A stretch of 64,000 bases of DNA, taken from positions 1 through 64,000 of the forward strand of contig VGZZ01000004.1 in the NCBI GenBank assembly GCA_016872285.1, given 5' to 3'. Position 1 is the first letter of the stretch. Each line of letters begins with the position of its first letter. The stretch comes from SAR202 cluster bacterium (GTDB taxonomy: Bacteria; Chloroflexota; Dehalococcoidia; Lucifugimonadales; GCA-2712585). Positions 8,012-15,660 of this stretch are shown in pieces. The notes under the pieces are model-generated. The model did no database searches, was not told the origin of the DNA, and saw only the letters and a list, made by a program, of their open reading frames with translations. Made by a program: the position numbers and the translations under genes.

Positions 8012-9426
8012 CCCACCGGCGGCCTTCGCTCGTGCCAGTCCGTCGCCTGCTGGTAGGTGTGCCCCACCCGCATCACCATCGCGTCCGACATGGGCCGCCC
8101 GATGATCTGCATCCCTATGGGCAGCCCCGACTCGCTGAACCCGCACGGCACCGACAGCCCGCAGGCGCTGGCCAGGTTCACCGGATGCGTAAAGCTGCGG
8201 CGTCCGTACAGGTCCGCCTTGGCGTCAGCCTTGTTTTGCAAGCCTGTCGGCGGCGGCGCCGGCGGCGCCAGGGACGGGCTGGTCGGGTATACCAGCACGT
8301 CGTACTTCCTAAGGGCCCCCAGCATCTGCTGCCGCCACATCTCCCGCAGCTTCTGCGCCTTGTAGTAGGTCTGCCCTGGCATCACCATCCCCACCTGCTG
8401 CACCAGCCGCAGCTCGTGCTGATAGTCGTTCAGTCTGTCAGGAATATACTGGCGATGCGCCGCCGCCCCTTCCACCAGGCACACCGTCATCGAAAACGCC
8501 GCCGAGTGGACAATCATCGGCAGCGACACCTCTTCCACGTCCGCCCCCAGCTCCCCCAGCACGCCAATGCCCTTGCTCACCGCCTTTCGCACCTCCGGCG
8601 CCGCATCGTCGGTATGAATACGCTCCTTCACCACCCCCACCTTCAGCCCCTTGATGCCGCCGTCCAGCGCGCGGACGTAGTCGGGCACTCGCACCTTCCA
8701 CGTCGAGTCATCCTTGGGGTCGTAGCCCGCGATGGCCTGGAGCGTCATCGCGCAGTCTTCCACCGTCCTCGACATCGGCCCGGCGATGTCCATGGACCAG
8801 GCCGCGCCCAACAGCCCGTACCGGCTCACCAGCCCCCAAGTGGGCCGAAGCCCCGCCAGCCCACTCACCGCCGCCGGCCCGCGTATGGAGCCGCCTGTGT
8901 CCTCACCTATAGACGTTGCGCACATAAACGCCACTGTTGCCGACGCCGATCCGCCGCTGGAGGACCCCGCGAACCGGCTGGTGTCCCACGCGTTGGTGGT
9001 CATACCGTAGGGGAAGTGGTGGTTGGTAGTGATAGCGAACTCGGTCATGTTGGTCTTGCCGATGATAATGGCCCCCGCCCGCTTCAGCCGGCTGATAAGC
9101 GTGGCGTCCTCCTCCGGCACCCAGTCCTTCAGTATCAGAGACCCCGCCGTGGTGCGGACACCTCGAGTCAGCACCTGGTCCTTCACCGCCACCGGTATGC
9201 CGTGCATGGGCCCCCGATACTGCCCCTTCCCTATCTCCCTATCCGCCCGAGCGGCGGCTTCCAACGCCTCGTCGGCGCTGACGGTGATGTAGGAGTTCAG
9301 CAGCGGGTTCAGCTTGGCGATGCGCGCCAGGTATGCCTCCACCGTCTCCACCACCGACACCTGCCGGTTCTTAATCCGCCTCGATAGCTCCATGGCAGTC
9401 AGGAAGGGGATGTTGGACTTTTTCAT
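8008..9426 (-). CDS. Amidase signature family hydrolase
   Basis: 472 aa, full length. The triad is complete: K82 in PVAVKDQ, cis-S156 in AGSSSGGSA and nucleophile S180 in EDTGGSIRGPA. It is closely similar to the truncated amidase at the left edge, including the stretch AMTLQAIAGYDPKD. GAGGAG precedes the ATG. It is the last gene of a minus-strand run with LLM, two deacetylases, VOC and YkgJ-like genes, separated from the latter by a hairpin repeat. Without gatB/gatC beside it and in a catabolic setting, hydrolysis of a small amide is more likely than tRNA amidation. Confidence 0.9.
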   Translation of the reverse strand: MKKSNIPFLTAMELSRRIKNRQVSVVETVEAYLARIAKLNPLLNSYITVSADEALEAAARADREIGKGQYRGPMHGIPVAVKDQVLTRGVRTTAGSLILKDWVPEEDATLISRLKRAGAIIIGKTNMTEFAITTNHHFPYGMTTNAWDTSRFAGSSSGGSASATVAFMCATSIGEDTGGSIRGPAAVSGLAGLRPTWGLVSRYGLLGAAWSMDIAGPMSRTVEDCAMTLQAIAGYDPKDDSTWKVRVPDYVRALDGGIKGLKVGVVKERIHTDDAAPEVRKAVSKGIGVLGELGADVEEVSLPMIVHSAAFSMTVCLVEGAAAHRQYIPDRLNDYQHELRLVQQVGMVMPGQTYYKAQKLREMWRQQMLGALRKYDVLVYPTSPSLAPPAPPPTGLQNKADAKADLYGRRSFTHPVNLASACGLSVPCGFSESGLPIGMQIIGRPMSDAMVMRVGHTYQQATDWHERRPPVG

Positions 9427-9440
9427 TCAGTTCTCCTCTT

Positions 9441-9486
9441 TGTCATTCTGAGCGAAGTCCGTACTCGGACGTAGTTGAAGAATCTG
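9441..9486. repeat. Hairpin repeat, TGTCATTCTGAG family, copy A
   Basis: Outer inverted repeat ATTCT (9445-9449)/AGAAT (9479-9483) and inner stem GTCCG/CGGAC around TACT (9457-9470). Same layout as 50297-50342, with changed but still complementary inner stems. Confidence 0.85.
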
Positions 9487-9513
9487 TTTTGTCTGCAAAC
9501 TCGTTTCCACAGT

Positions 9514-9912
9514 TCAAACGCCAGGGCCCTTTACCTTCTCTAGAGTTAATAATCCAACCTCGCCATCACCCGTCTGCCACCCCGATATCGCGCATCCAGG
9601 CGTGGGGGCCTCTGGGAAGGCACGGCAGCGATGAGGCCGGTCATTATAGATTCGACAGGCAGAGGTAACGTCGTCCAGCATGGGGCAGCGCTCCCCTGCA
9701 TGGTCAGCAAAACGGACCCAGCCAGCGCCATCAGGGGCCTGGGTAATCTTTACCGCGACACCCAGCGCCGCGGCGTGACTGCGGAAGGCCGCCGTCTCTT
9801 CGCGAGTCAGGCGAAGTATTATCGGGCCGCGACAGCACATCGCCTTGCATTGGCGCATACAGATGTGACTAGCGGCCTTCGGAGTCAGGCCTGCTATTAA
9901 GTTCGGAGACAT
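9514..9912 (-). CDS. YkgJ-like cysteine-cluster protein
   Basis: 132 aa. It has the CxxxCxxxCC signature (C18, C22, C26, C27) followed by C76, C86, C96 in CRIYNDRPHRCRAFP and C107. This is the layout of the UPF0153/YkgJ family, thought to bind zinc or an iron-sulfur cluster; no enzymatic role is established. It sits 21 bp downstream of the VOC gene in the catabolic run, so it may serve as a metal-handling accessory. Only small basic and acidic stretches otherwise. Confidence 0.8.
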   Translation of the reverse strand: MSPNLIAGLTPKAASHICMRQCKAMCCRGPIILRLTREETAAFRSHAAALGVAVKITQAPDGAGWVRFADHAGERCPMLDDVTSACRIYNDRPHRCRAFPEAPTPGCAISGWQTGDGEVGLLTLEKVKGPGV

Positions 9913-9933
9913 CAGTCCTCTGTTTTAATAGCG

Positions 9934-10296
9934 CTAAAGCTCAATCAAATATCCGTCAGGGTCCTTCACATAGGCGTAAGGGTGGCCGGGCTGGTGCTCG
10001 CCTCGCTGGACAAGTTTGCCGCCTGCTTTTACCACATCCGCCACCGCTTCGTCCAATTTTGATTTGTCCTTCAGCCCAAAACCAAAATGCCCCACGCCCC
10101 CAGGCCCTACCGCTTCCCCCTTCTCTGCCTGCCTCAGCGTAATAAGATCTGAACCGCCCGGCGTGCTCAAAAAGACCATGCTAGGGCCGTCCCAAAACTG
10201 CTCCTTCAGGCCAAAGGCTCGCTCATAGAACTTGATGGAGCGCTTCAGGTCTTCAACCGCTATGTGTATATGGCTCAGTCCCTTATATTGCGCCAT
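9934..10296 (-). CDS. VOC (glyoxalase/dioxygenase) fold protein
   Basis: 120 aa, a single VOC module pair. LSHIHIAVEDLKRSIKFYERAFGL opens the first beta-alpha-beta unit, GHFGFGLKD the second, and the protein ends DPDGYLIEL with the family's metal-ligand glutamate (E119). Such proteins use a divalent metal for isomerisation, ring cleavage or thiol transfer. It starts 8 bp after the stop of the deacetylase at 10305 and is probably translated from the same mRNA. Substrate unknown. Confidence 0.85.
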   Translation of the reverse strand: MAQYKGLSHIHIAVEDLKRSIKFYERAFGLKEQFWDGPSMVFLSTPGGSDLITLRQAEKGEAVGPGGVGHFGFGLKDKSKLDEAVADVVKAGGKLVQRGEHQPGHPYAYVKDPDGYLIEL

Positions 10297-10304
10297 GTAC
10301 TACC

Positions 10305-11219
10305 TCACTTCTTCATCTGCTTCCTATACGCCTCCACCACCTCCCCACCCGTCGCCGACCACACCCCGCCCCGCGCCGTCATGTGCGCCAGCGCCTCCTC
10401 CAGACAGCCGATTCGATACGGCTGTCCGATAACCCACGGGTGCAGGTTCAGCGCCAGCAGCCGGCCGCTTTCGGCCCCATCCGCGTACATCTTTTCGAAG
10501 GCTTCCTTCAGCATCTGGCTGTACCGCGACGCCGGTATCTTCCGATACCACAGCGCCTGGAGGTCGTCTAGCTCCAGCATCAGCGGCAGGCTGTACATCT
10601 CGCCCTTCGATGTGGTCATGGGGTAAGGCTGCTCGTCGTTGGGCCAGTCGCAGACGTATCGAATCCCCGCCTCGGCCAGAAGCTGCGGCGTCCGAGTGGA
10701 CTCGCCGTACTCCGGGCTGAACCACCCCTGCGGCTTCTTCCCCGTGGCCTCAGCGATGGCATCGATGGACTCTTTTATGTAAGCCCGCTCCTGCGCCGCC
10801 GTCATCTTGGACGTAATCATCCTGCTGGCCGCGACGCCGTGGGCGATGATTTCGCATCCTCGCTGTAAACAATGCTCCACCAGGAAGGGGTAGTGCTGCG
10901 CCGTCATGGCGTCCATGGCCACGGTGGCCTTGATACCCCGCTCCTCCAACGCGTCCAGCACCCGGAAAATGCCTATCCGATGCCCGTAGTCCCGGTGTCC
11001 ATATCGAGCGTAGTCCGGCCAGGGGCGGGGCGTCAGTCCCCCCGCCATGTTCGGCGCTTCGTAGGCTCCCGACGGCGTCTTCCAGTCCATGTGCTCCAGG
11101 TTCACCACCACGCACAGCGCCAGTCTCGACTTGTTGGGCCACCGCAGCGCCTTCCGCTCCGGCAGCGTCGACCATTTGTGGTGCGGGTGGTCCAGCCCGT
11201 ACTTTCGATTAGCGGGCAT
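10305..11219 (-). CDS. Polysaccharide deacetylase family (PuuE/NodB-like) hydrolase
   Basis: 304 aa from the ATG at 11219, which has a GGGGGG ribosome site. An upstream in-frame start at 11282 would add 21 residues (containing PLDRLRAG) that are only the translation of an inserted repeat. The NodB-homology barrel is recognisable: VVVNLEHMDW, a metal-site-like IAHGVAASRM, then GWFSPEYGESTRTPQLLAEAGIRYVCDW and LNLHPWVIGQPYR. The TPxLLAEAGIxYxxDW region resembles allantoinase PuuE and related cyclic-amide hydrolases more than chitin deacetylases. It overlaps the end of its upstream paralogue by 11 bp, so the pair may act on one pathway. Confidence 0.85.
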   Translation of the reverse strand: MPANRKYGLDHPHHKWSTLPERKALRWPNKSRLALCVVVNLEHMDWKTPSGAYEAPNMAGGLTPRPWPDYARYGHRDYGHRIGIFRVLDALEERGIKATVAMDAMTAQHYPFLVEHCLQRGCEIIAHGVAASRMITSKMTAAQERAYIKESIDAIAEATGKKPQGWFSPEYGESTRTPQLLAEAGIRYVCDWPNDEQPYPMTTSKGEMYSLPLMLELDDLQALWYRKIPASRYSQMLKEAFEKMYADGAESGRLLALNLHPWVIGQPYRIGCLEEALAHMTARGGVWSATGGEVVEAYRKQMKK

Positions 11220-12192
11220 GGCGGCCCCCCTTTCTGGCCCCGGCCCTGGGCCTGCTCTGAGCCTGTCGAGCGGGCTCACCATCGCCGTACCTGGCCGCCC
11301 GGTTCACGAACTCATCGTAATAATTCTCGATGAAATGCTCGGCGATTTCGTCGGCAGTGCATTGCCACACGCCGTCGTGGGACATGATGTAATCGAAGGT
11401 CTCCTCCAGGTATTTCACACGATGCGGCTGGCCGATGAGGAAGGGGTGCAAGGGTATGCACAACACCATGCCGCCGTAGCGGTCCGCGTCTTTGTACAAC
11501 CGGTCGAATTGGTCTTTGCACGTCTGGACAAAGTACTCGCCCTCGTAGTGGTTAGTGAAGATGATGTGATCGTTCAGCTCCACCGAGTACGGCACCGACA
11601 CCAGCTTGCCCTTCTTCACCTTCAGCGGCACCGGCTGGTCGTCATGCATCCAGTCCGTGTAGTAGATAAGCCCAGCTTCCGCCATTAGGTCCGGCGTGTG
11701 CTCCGACCCCGATATCGCTGGACTGAGCATGCCTTTCAACTGCTTCCCCGTGTGCTTCTTCAGCGTGCGAATGTTGTCCTTGTAAAACTCCCGCTCCTCC
11801 GCCACCGAGGTGTGGGTGCCTATGTATCGGGTGTTATAGATGCCATGGGACATGAAGTCCCAGTTCCGCTCCACCATCGCTTTCCCCACCTCGGGGAAGT
11901 GTTCCAGCACGGCCATATTCAGCGAAACGGTGCATCGGATCTTGTACTTATCCATAGGCTCCAGCATCCGCCAGAACCCCACCCTGTTCCCGTAGTCTCG
12001 GTAGGCGTACTGCTGCACGTCCGGGTGCGGCGTCCTGGGCCACGGGTTCCGCGCCGACACCAGGTCCACCGTGTACTCGTAGTGCTCCACGTTAGGCACC
12101 ACCCAGAAGGCTATCTTCGCCTTCTTCGGCCACTCTATGTGCGGCCTATCCACGATAGGCAGATAATCATACATATTCGGCGGCAGCGTCAT
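11209..12192 (-). CDS. Polysaccharide deacetylase family (PuuE/NodB-like) hydrolase, paralogue
   Basis: 327 aa. Opening IAFWVVPNVEHYEY, then FMSHGIYNTRYIG, MLSPAISGSEHTPDLMAEAGLIYYTDWMHDD and CIPLHPFLIGQPHR match the sister gene and the PuuE-like branch of the NodB fold. GGGGAGG lies five bases before the ATG. The last about 25 residues (after VNRAARYGDG) are encoded by an inserted repeat fragment, so the native protein probably ended near there. First of two tandem paralogues; likely cytoplasmic, as no signal peptide is seen. Predicted C-N bond hydrolase; actual substrate unknown. Confidence 0.85.
   Translation of the reverse strand: MTLPPNMYDYLPIVDRPHIEWPKKAKIAFWVVPNVEHYEYTVDLVSARNPWPRTPHPDVQQYAYRDYGNRVGFWRMLEPMDKYKIRCTVSLNMAVLEHFPEVGKAMVERNWDFMSHGIYNTRYIGTHTSVAEEREFYKDNIRTLKKHTGKQLKGMLSPAISGSEHTPDLMAEAGLIYYTDWMHDDQPVPLKVKKGKLVSVPYSVELNDHIIFTNHYEGEYFVQTCKDQFDRLYKDADRYGGMVLCIPLHPFLIGQPHRVKYLEETFDYIMSHDGVWQCTADEIAEHFIENYYDEFVNRAARYGDGEPARQAQSRPRAGARKGGRHAR
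11232..11282. repeat. Repeat fragment at the junction of two deacetylase genes
   Basis: Contains CTGAGCCTGTCGAGCGGGCT, related to the CCTGAGC...TCGAAGGA core found between other genes. Read on the minus strand it extends the C-terminus of the upstream gene and forms an apparent N-terminal PLDRLRAG extension of the downstream one. Confidence 0.55.
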
Positions 12193-12208
12193 GACAACCT
12201 CCCCAATT

Positions 12209-12237
12209 TGTCATTCTGAGACGCAGTCGAAGAATCT
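12209..12237. repeat. Hairpin repeat, TGTCATTCTGAG family, copy B (short form)
   Basis: TGTCATTCTGAG then ACGCAGTCGAAGAATCT. It retains the outer ATTCT/AGAAT pair but lacks the inner stem-loop of copies A, C and D. Lies between the LLM gene and the deacetylase gene. Confidence 0.8.
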
Positions 12238-12272
12238 AATCGCCGTGTCTGCTGTCACGTCTCGCCCTGGCT

Positions 12273-13133
12273 TTAATTCTTCAAATGCTTCTTTAGCTTC
12301 CTCGCGTACTCCTCCAGCTCCTTAAACCCCTCCTTCCTCCCCGTCGGCGGCTCCAGGCGCACCACCATCCGCTTCGCCCCCGCCTTCTCGAACTCCTCCG
12401 TCTGGCCGATGTCCAACCCCGGCCCGAAGGCCGTAATCTCCACCGTCGACGGGTTCCTGCCTATCGCCTTGCACTCCCTCTCTATCTCCGCCTTCCCATC
12501 CCTAATCATCTCCGGCGTGGCGTGGGAAGGCATCCACCCGTCGCACAGGGCCGCGACGCGCTTAAACACGTTCTTGGCCGTGCCTCCCATAATCATGGGC
12601 GGGTGCGGACGAGAGAAGGGCTTGGGGTACATCCTTACAGGCGGGAAGTTGTAGTACTTGCCGTGGAACTCCGCCGCCTCCTTGGTCCACAGCTCCTTCA
12701 GCACCAGGATGCACTCGCGAGTCTGTGCCCATCGATGCTCCCAGTCCACCTTCATAATCTCTCCTTCCTCCTGAAGCCAACCCGTGCCCATCCCGAACAG
12801 AAACCGCCCCCGAGAGAAGTAGTCCAGCGTCGATATTCTCTTCGCCAGTACCAGCGGGTTGTGTTCCGGCACCAACGAAATGCTGGTTCCAAGCAAAACG
12901 TGCTTCGTTACCGCAGACGCCCTCGCCAGCCCCACGTACGGGTCCATAAACTCTTCCATAATCGACGGTATCTTCCCGTCCGACGCCCCGTAGTACGCCG
13001 ACTTGGGCTGCACAGGATACAGAATGTGCTCCGGCAGCCAGAAGGACTCGAACCCCAATTCCTCAACCCGCCGTGCGACATCGGCAACGTCGAGGTCTGG
13101 TTTGAACGTTGTGACATTGACGCCAAATTTCAT
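12273..13133 (-). CDS. LLM-class (luciferase-like) F420-dependent oxidoreductase
   Basis: 286 aa from the ATG at 13133, chosen because AAAGGAGG lies upstream and MKFGVNV is a typical start; the longer frame to 13184 has no such site. Family motifs include VEELGFESFWLPEHI, PLVLAKRISTLDYFSRGRFLFGMGTGW, the AEFHGKYYNFPPVRMYPKP segment and IMGGTAKNVFKRVAALCDGW. This matches the TIGR03619-type F420 branch rather than the three shorter FMN-like paralogues at 48-51.7 kb. It heads the minus-strand catabolic run and is divergent from the SDR at 13235. F420 versus FMN use is inferred. Confidence 0.85.
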   Translation of the reverse strand: MKFGVNVTTFKPDLDVADVARRVEELGFESFWLPEHILYPVQPKSAYYGASDGKIPSIMEEFMDPYVGLARASAVTKHVLLGTSISLVPEHNPLVLAKRISTLDYFSRGRFLFGMGTGWLQEEGEIMKVDWEHRWAQTRECILVLKELWTKEAAEFHGKYYNFPPVRMYPKPFSRPHPPMIMGGTAKNVFKRVAALCDGWMPSHATPEMIRDGKAEIERECKAIGRNPSTVEITAFGPGLDIGQTEEFEKAGAKRMVVRLEPPTGRKEGFKELEEYARKLKKHLKN

Positions 13134-13234
13134 AGCCAGCCTCCTTTCGGAGATGGCCCAAATGTTAGCAATAATTCTGTGCAATGGCTATGCTTGATGC
13201 CATCTTGCGCAAAACCCCTCTAAGCGAGGACTCT

Positions 13235-13999
13235 ATGCCAAACGATTTTCGACTCGACGGCCACGTCGCCATCGTCACCGGCGCGGCCCAGGGCATCGGA
13301 AAGGGCATCGCCCTGGTGCTGGCCGAGGCTGGCGCCTCCATCGTCATCGGCGACCTCCAGGACGCCAAGGGCACCGTCAAAGAGATAACCTCCGTCGGCG
13401 GCAAGGCCGTCAGCACAGTCATGGACGTCAGCCGCTCCCGCGACGCCGACGCCCTGGTGGCCCTAGCCATGAAAGAGTTTGGCCGCCTCGACATCCTGGT
13501 CAACAACGCGGGTATCGACGCCCCCGTGGGCAATTCCTGGGACCTCCCCGATTCCGAGTGGCAGCGCGTCATTGACGTCAACCTCAACGGCGCCTTCTAC
13601 TGCTCCCGCGCCGCTCTCAAGCCTATGCTGGCAGCGGGACATGGCGGCATCGTCAACATAAGCTCCCAGGCCGCGCGAGTCGCCGGCAGCAAAAGGGGCT
13701 CGCCGGCCTACAACGCCTCCAAGGCCGGGCTCCTGGGCCTGACGGTAGCCATGTCCGCCCAGGTGGCAGATCGGGGCGTCCGGGTCAACGCCATCATGCC
13801 CGCCCTTATCGAATCGCGCGACTTCGGCTGGACGCCTGAAGAGCGGGCGACGCGCATCGCCGAATACCCCCTGGGCATCGGCTCCATTCGAGATGTTGGA
13901 CAAGCCGTGCTTTATCTAGCCAGCCCCGCCGCGCGCTGGGTCTCCGGCACCGCCCTCCACGTCACCGGCGGATACCAGCGCCCCGGCCCCTGGTATTAG
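13235..13999 (+). CDS. Short-chain dehydrogenase/reductase
   Basis: 254 aa from the ATG at 13235 (CGAGGA upstream); the in-frame ATG at 13184 would add 17 residues overlapping the divergent gene's leader and has no ribosome site. Motifs are TGAAQGIG (15-22), D40 ending the second strand, NNAG (90-93), S144, Y159 and K163. The C-terminus GTALHVTGGYQRP is typical. NAD(P)-dependent oxidoreductase of unknown substrate, transcribed divergently from the LLM gene. It is not closely related to the SDR pair at 2.7-4.2 kb. Confidence 0.88.
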   Translation: MPNDFRLDGHVAIVTGAAQGIGKGIALVLAEAGASIVIGDLQDAKGTVKEITSVGGKAVSTVMDVSRSRDADALVALAMKEFGRLDILVNNAGIDAPVGNSWDLPDSEWQRVIDVNLNGAFYCSRAALKPMLAAGHGGIVNISSQAARVAGSKRGSPAYNASKAGLLGLTVAMSAQVADRGVRVNAIMPALIESRDFGWTPEERATRIAEYPLGIGSIRDVGQAVLYLASPAARWVSGTALHVTGGYQRPGPWY

Positions 14000-14155
14000 G
14001 CGAATACTGGGACTCTTGTTACCTTTAGATATTCCGTTTTAGACGTTTCTAAAACACTTGACTTTTCCACGCCTGTGAGTGTAGCTTTGCCCTGGTTACA
14101 AACGGGTTCGCTCGAAACCCGTGCCAAGCCATGAATCTTTAAAAAGGAGGCAAAC

Positions 14156-14590
14156 ATGGCAACTCACGAGTCTGATGGCGGCGGTGGGCGTGTAAAAGGG
14201 GGAATGGACCAGATGCAGTGGCTGGCGAGCGTCGCGGCCGCCATCTCTTTCATCGCGGGCTACGTCCTATCGGTCATTGCGGGCATAGCCAATGATGATA
14301 TTAGCGGCAGCGTCTCCCTGGCTCTAGTGATTATGGGTCTCCTGGTAGGCCTCTTCAACATCACCGGCAAAGAGATCATCCCCTACCTGGTCGCGGCCAT
14401 AGCCTTAGTCCTTGTCGGCACCGCCGACCCCTTCACCACCCTAAATGACGTCGCAGGCGGCTTTGGCGACCACCTCAACCTCATCGTCAGCTACATGGCC
14501 ATATTCACCGCTCCGGCGGCGGTTATCCAGGCCATCAAAGCCGGCATCATCCTGGCCCGCCCCGGCGACGACCACCAGGCTAAAGCCTAA
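14156..14590 (+). CDS. Four-helix membrane protein of unknown function
   Basis: 144 aa. After a polar Gly-rich start (1-19) there are four predicted membrane helices (about 21-43, 52-70, 76-90 and 106-131) and a short polar tail. I do not recognise the family. AAAAAGGAGG lies six bases before the ATG, a strong ribosome site. Possible promoter TTGACT at 14058-14063 with TGTAGC at 14080-14085 (16-bp spacer), weak. The gene is monocistronic and closed by the strong bidirectional hairpin at 14625-14673. Confidence 0.7.
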   Translation: MATHESDGGGGRVKGGMDQMQWLASVAAAISFIAGYVLSVIAGIANDDISGSVSLALVIMGLLVGLFNITGKEIIPYLVAAIALVLVGTADPFTTLNDVAGGFGDHLNLIVSYMAIFTAPAAVIQAIKAGIILARPGDDHQAKA

Positions 14591-14624
14591 AAACCGCGGC
14601 CCTGGACGTCAGGTCTAAAGCCGA

Positions 14625-14673
14625 AAAATGTAAGCGGGCGGTCCGCCTGAGGCGGACCGCCCGCTTACATTTT
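14625..14673. terminator. Bidirectional terminator, perfect 23-bp stem
   Basis: 14625-14647 pairs exactly with 14651-14673, loop TGA. The stem is flanked by A on the left and T on the right, so it can terminate both the membrane-protein transcript (plus) and the secD-secF operon (minus). Confidence 0.9.
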
Positions 14674-14716
14674 GACCCGTTGCTATCGCTGTAAGTCGTC
14701 TATTGGCCTGGCGCTT

Positions 14717-15658
14717 CTACGCTTTTTGCGAAGCCGCCGCAGCCCGCGCCCGCCGGGGCCGCAAGAAGCGGAACGCCCTGCCCACCTCTCCTTGCTCCCA
14801 TAGCACCAGGAACTGGCTGGCGATGAATATGGCGCTGTATGTGCCCGCCACCAGGCCGATGAGGAACACCAGCAAGAACTCCCTCAGGGTCGAACCGGTA
14901 AAGACCATGATAGCCACCAGGGCAACGAGCGTGGTCATGCTGCTGCCCATGGTCCTGCCCACCGATTCAAGAATGCTTATGTTTACGGTCTCGGCAAAGG
15001 GACGGTTCACGTCCCTGGCTACGTTCTCCCTGATCCGATCGAATATCACTATGGTGTTGTTCACGCTGTAGCCCACCACTGCCAGCACTCCCACCACGAA
15101 CATGGCGTTAACCTCGGTATCCATCACCTTCCCCAATATGGAGAAGACCCCCAGGATTACCAGCACGTCATGGATTACCGCCAGTATTGCTGCTATCCCG
15201 TAGCGATAGGACCCCGGCACGTTGCGGAAGGCCCACCAGATAAAGAACAGGATGGCTATGGTGGACAGGACAACGGCAATGATAGCGTTCCGCACAGTGG
15301 CTCCGGCCACCTCCGCCGATACTGTGTCGATGCTGGAGAACGTGCCCTTATCGCCGAGCCTTGCTTGAAAGGCCTCTTCTATCCTCTGTCGGTCGCCTTC
15401 CCTCAGCTCCTTGGTCCGGACAAAGACCTCGTTGAAGTCAATTTGCTGGACCCGCGCATTTTCATGACCTGCCGTCCCCAGGGCGCCCCGCACGTCCTCC
15501 ACTGCCACCTCCGCTGGAAAGGTGACATCGAAGGCCGAACCGCTGGAAAAGTCTATACCTGCCTTCAGCGGCGGAGGTATCAACAACGATACGATGCCCG
15601 GCACTATGACCAGCGCGGACAGCAGAAAGTACCAGCCTCGCTTGCCGACTATATCCAC
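14717..15658 (-). CDS. secF: Protein-export membrane protein SecF
   Basis: 313 aa. It has the SecF opening (GIDFSSGSAFDVTF), a small extracytoplasmic domain (VEDVRGALGTAGHENARVQQIDF) and the RND-like helices with VGYSVNNTIVIFDRIREN, the SecF counterpart of the conserved permease motif. With SecD it forms the proton-driven complex that assists late Sec translocation. It begins 2 bp after the secD stop and is the last gene of the minus-strand block. Poly-basic C-terminal tail (RPRRARAAAASQKA) on the cytoplasmic side. Confidence 0.95.
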   Translation of the reverse strand: MDIVGKRGWYFLLSALVIVPGIVSLLIPPPLKAGIDFSSGSAFDVTFPAEVAVEDVRGALGTAGHENARVQQIDFNEVFVRTKELREGDRQRIEEAFQARLGDKGTFSSIDTVSAEVAGATVRNAIIAVVLSTIAILFFIWWAFRNVPGSYRYGIAAILAVIHDVLVILGVFSILGKVMDTEVNAMFVVGVLAVVGYSVNNTIVIFDRIRENVARDVNRPFAETVNISILESVGRTMGSSMTTLVALVAIMVFTGSTLREFLLVFLIGLVAGTYSAIFIASQFLVLWEQGEVGRAFRFLRPRRARAAAASQKA

Positions 15659-15660
15659 GT

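Noticed and set aside
8032-9387. 451-codon plus-strand open frame opposite the amidase
   Set aside because: It is the antisense of a full-length amidase with all catalytic motifs; its His/Arg/Pro-rich translation has no domain and no ribosome site.
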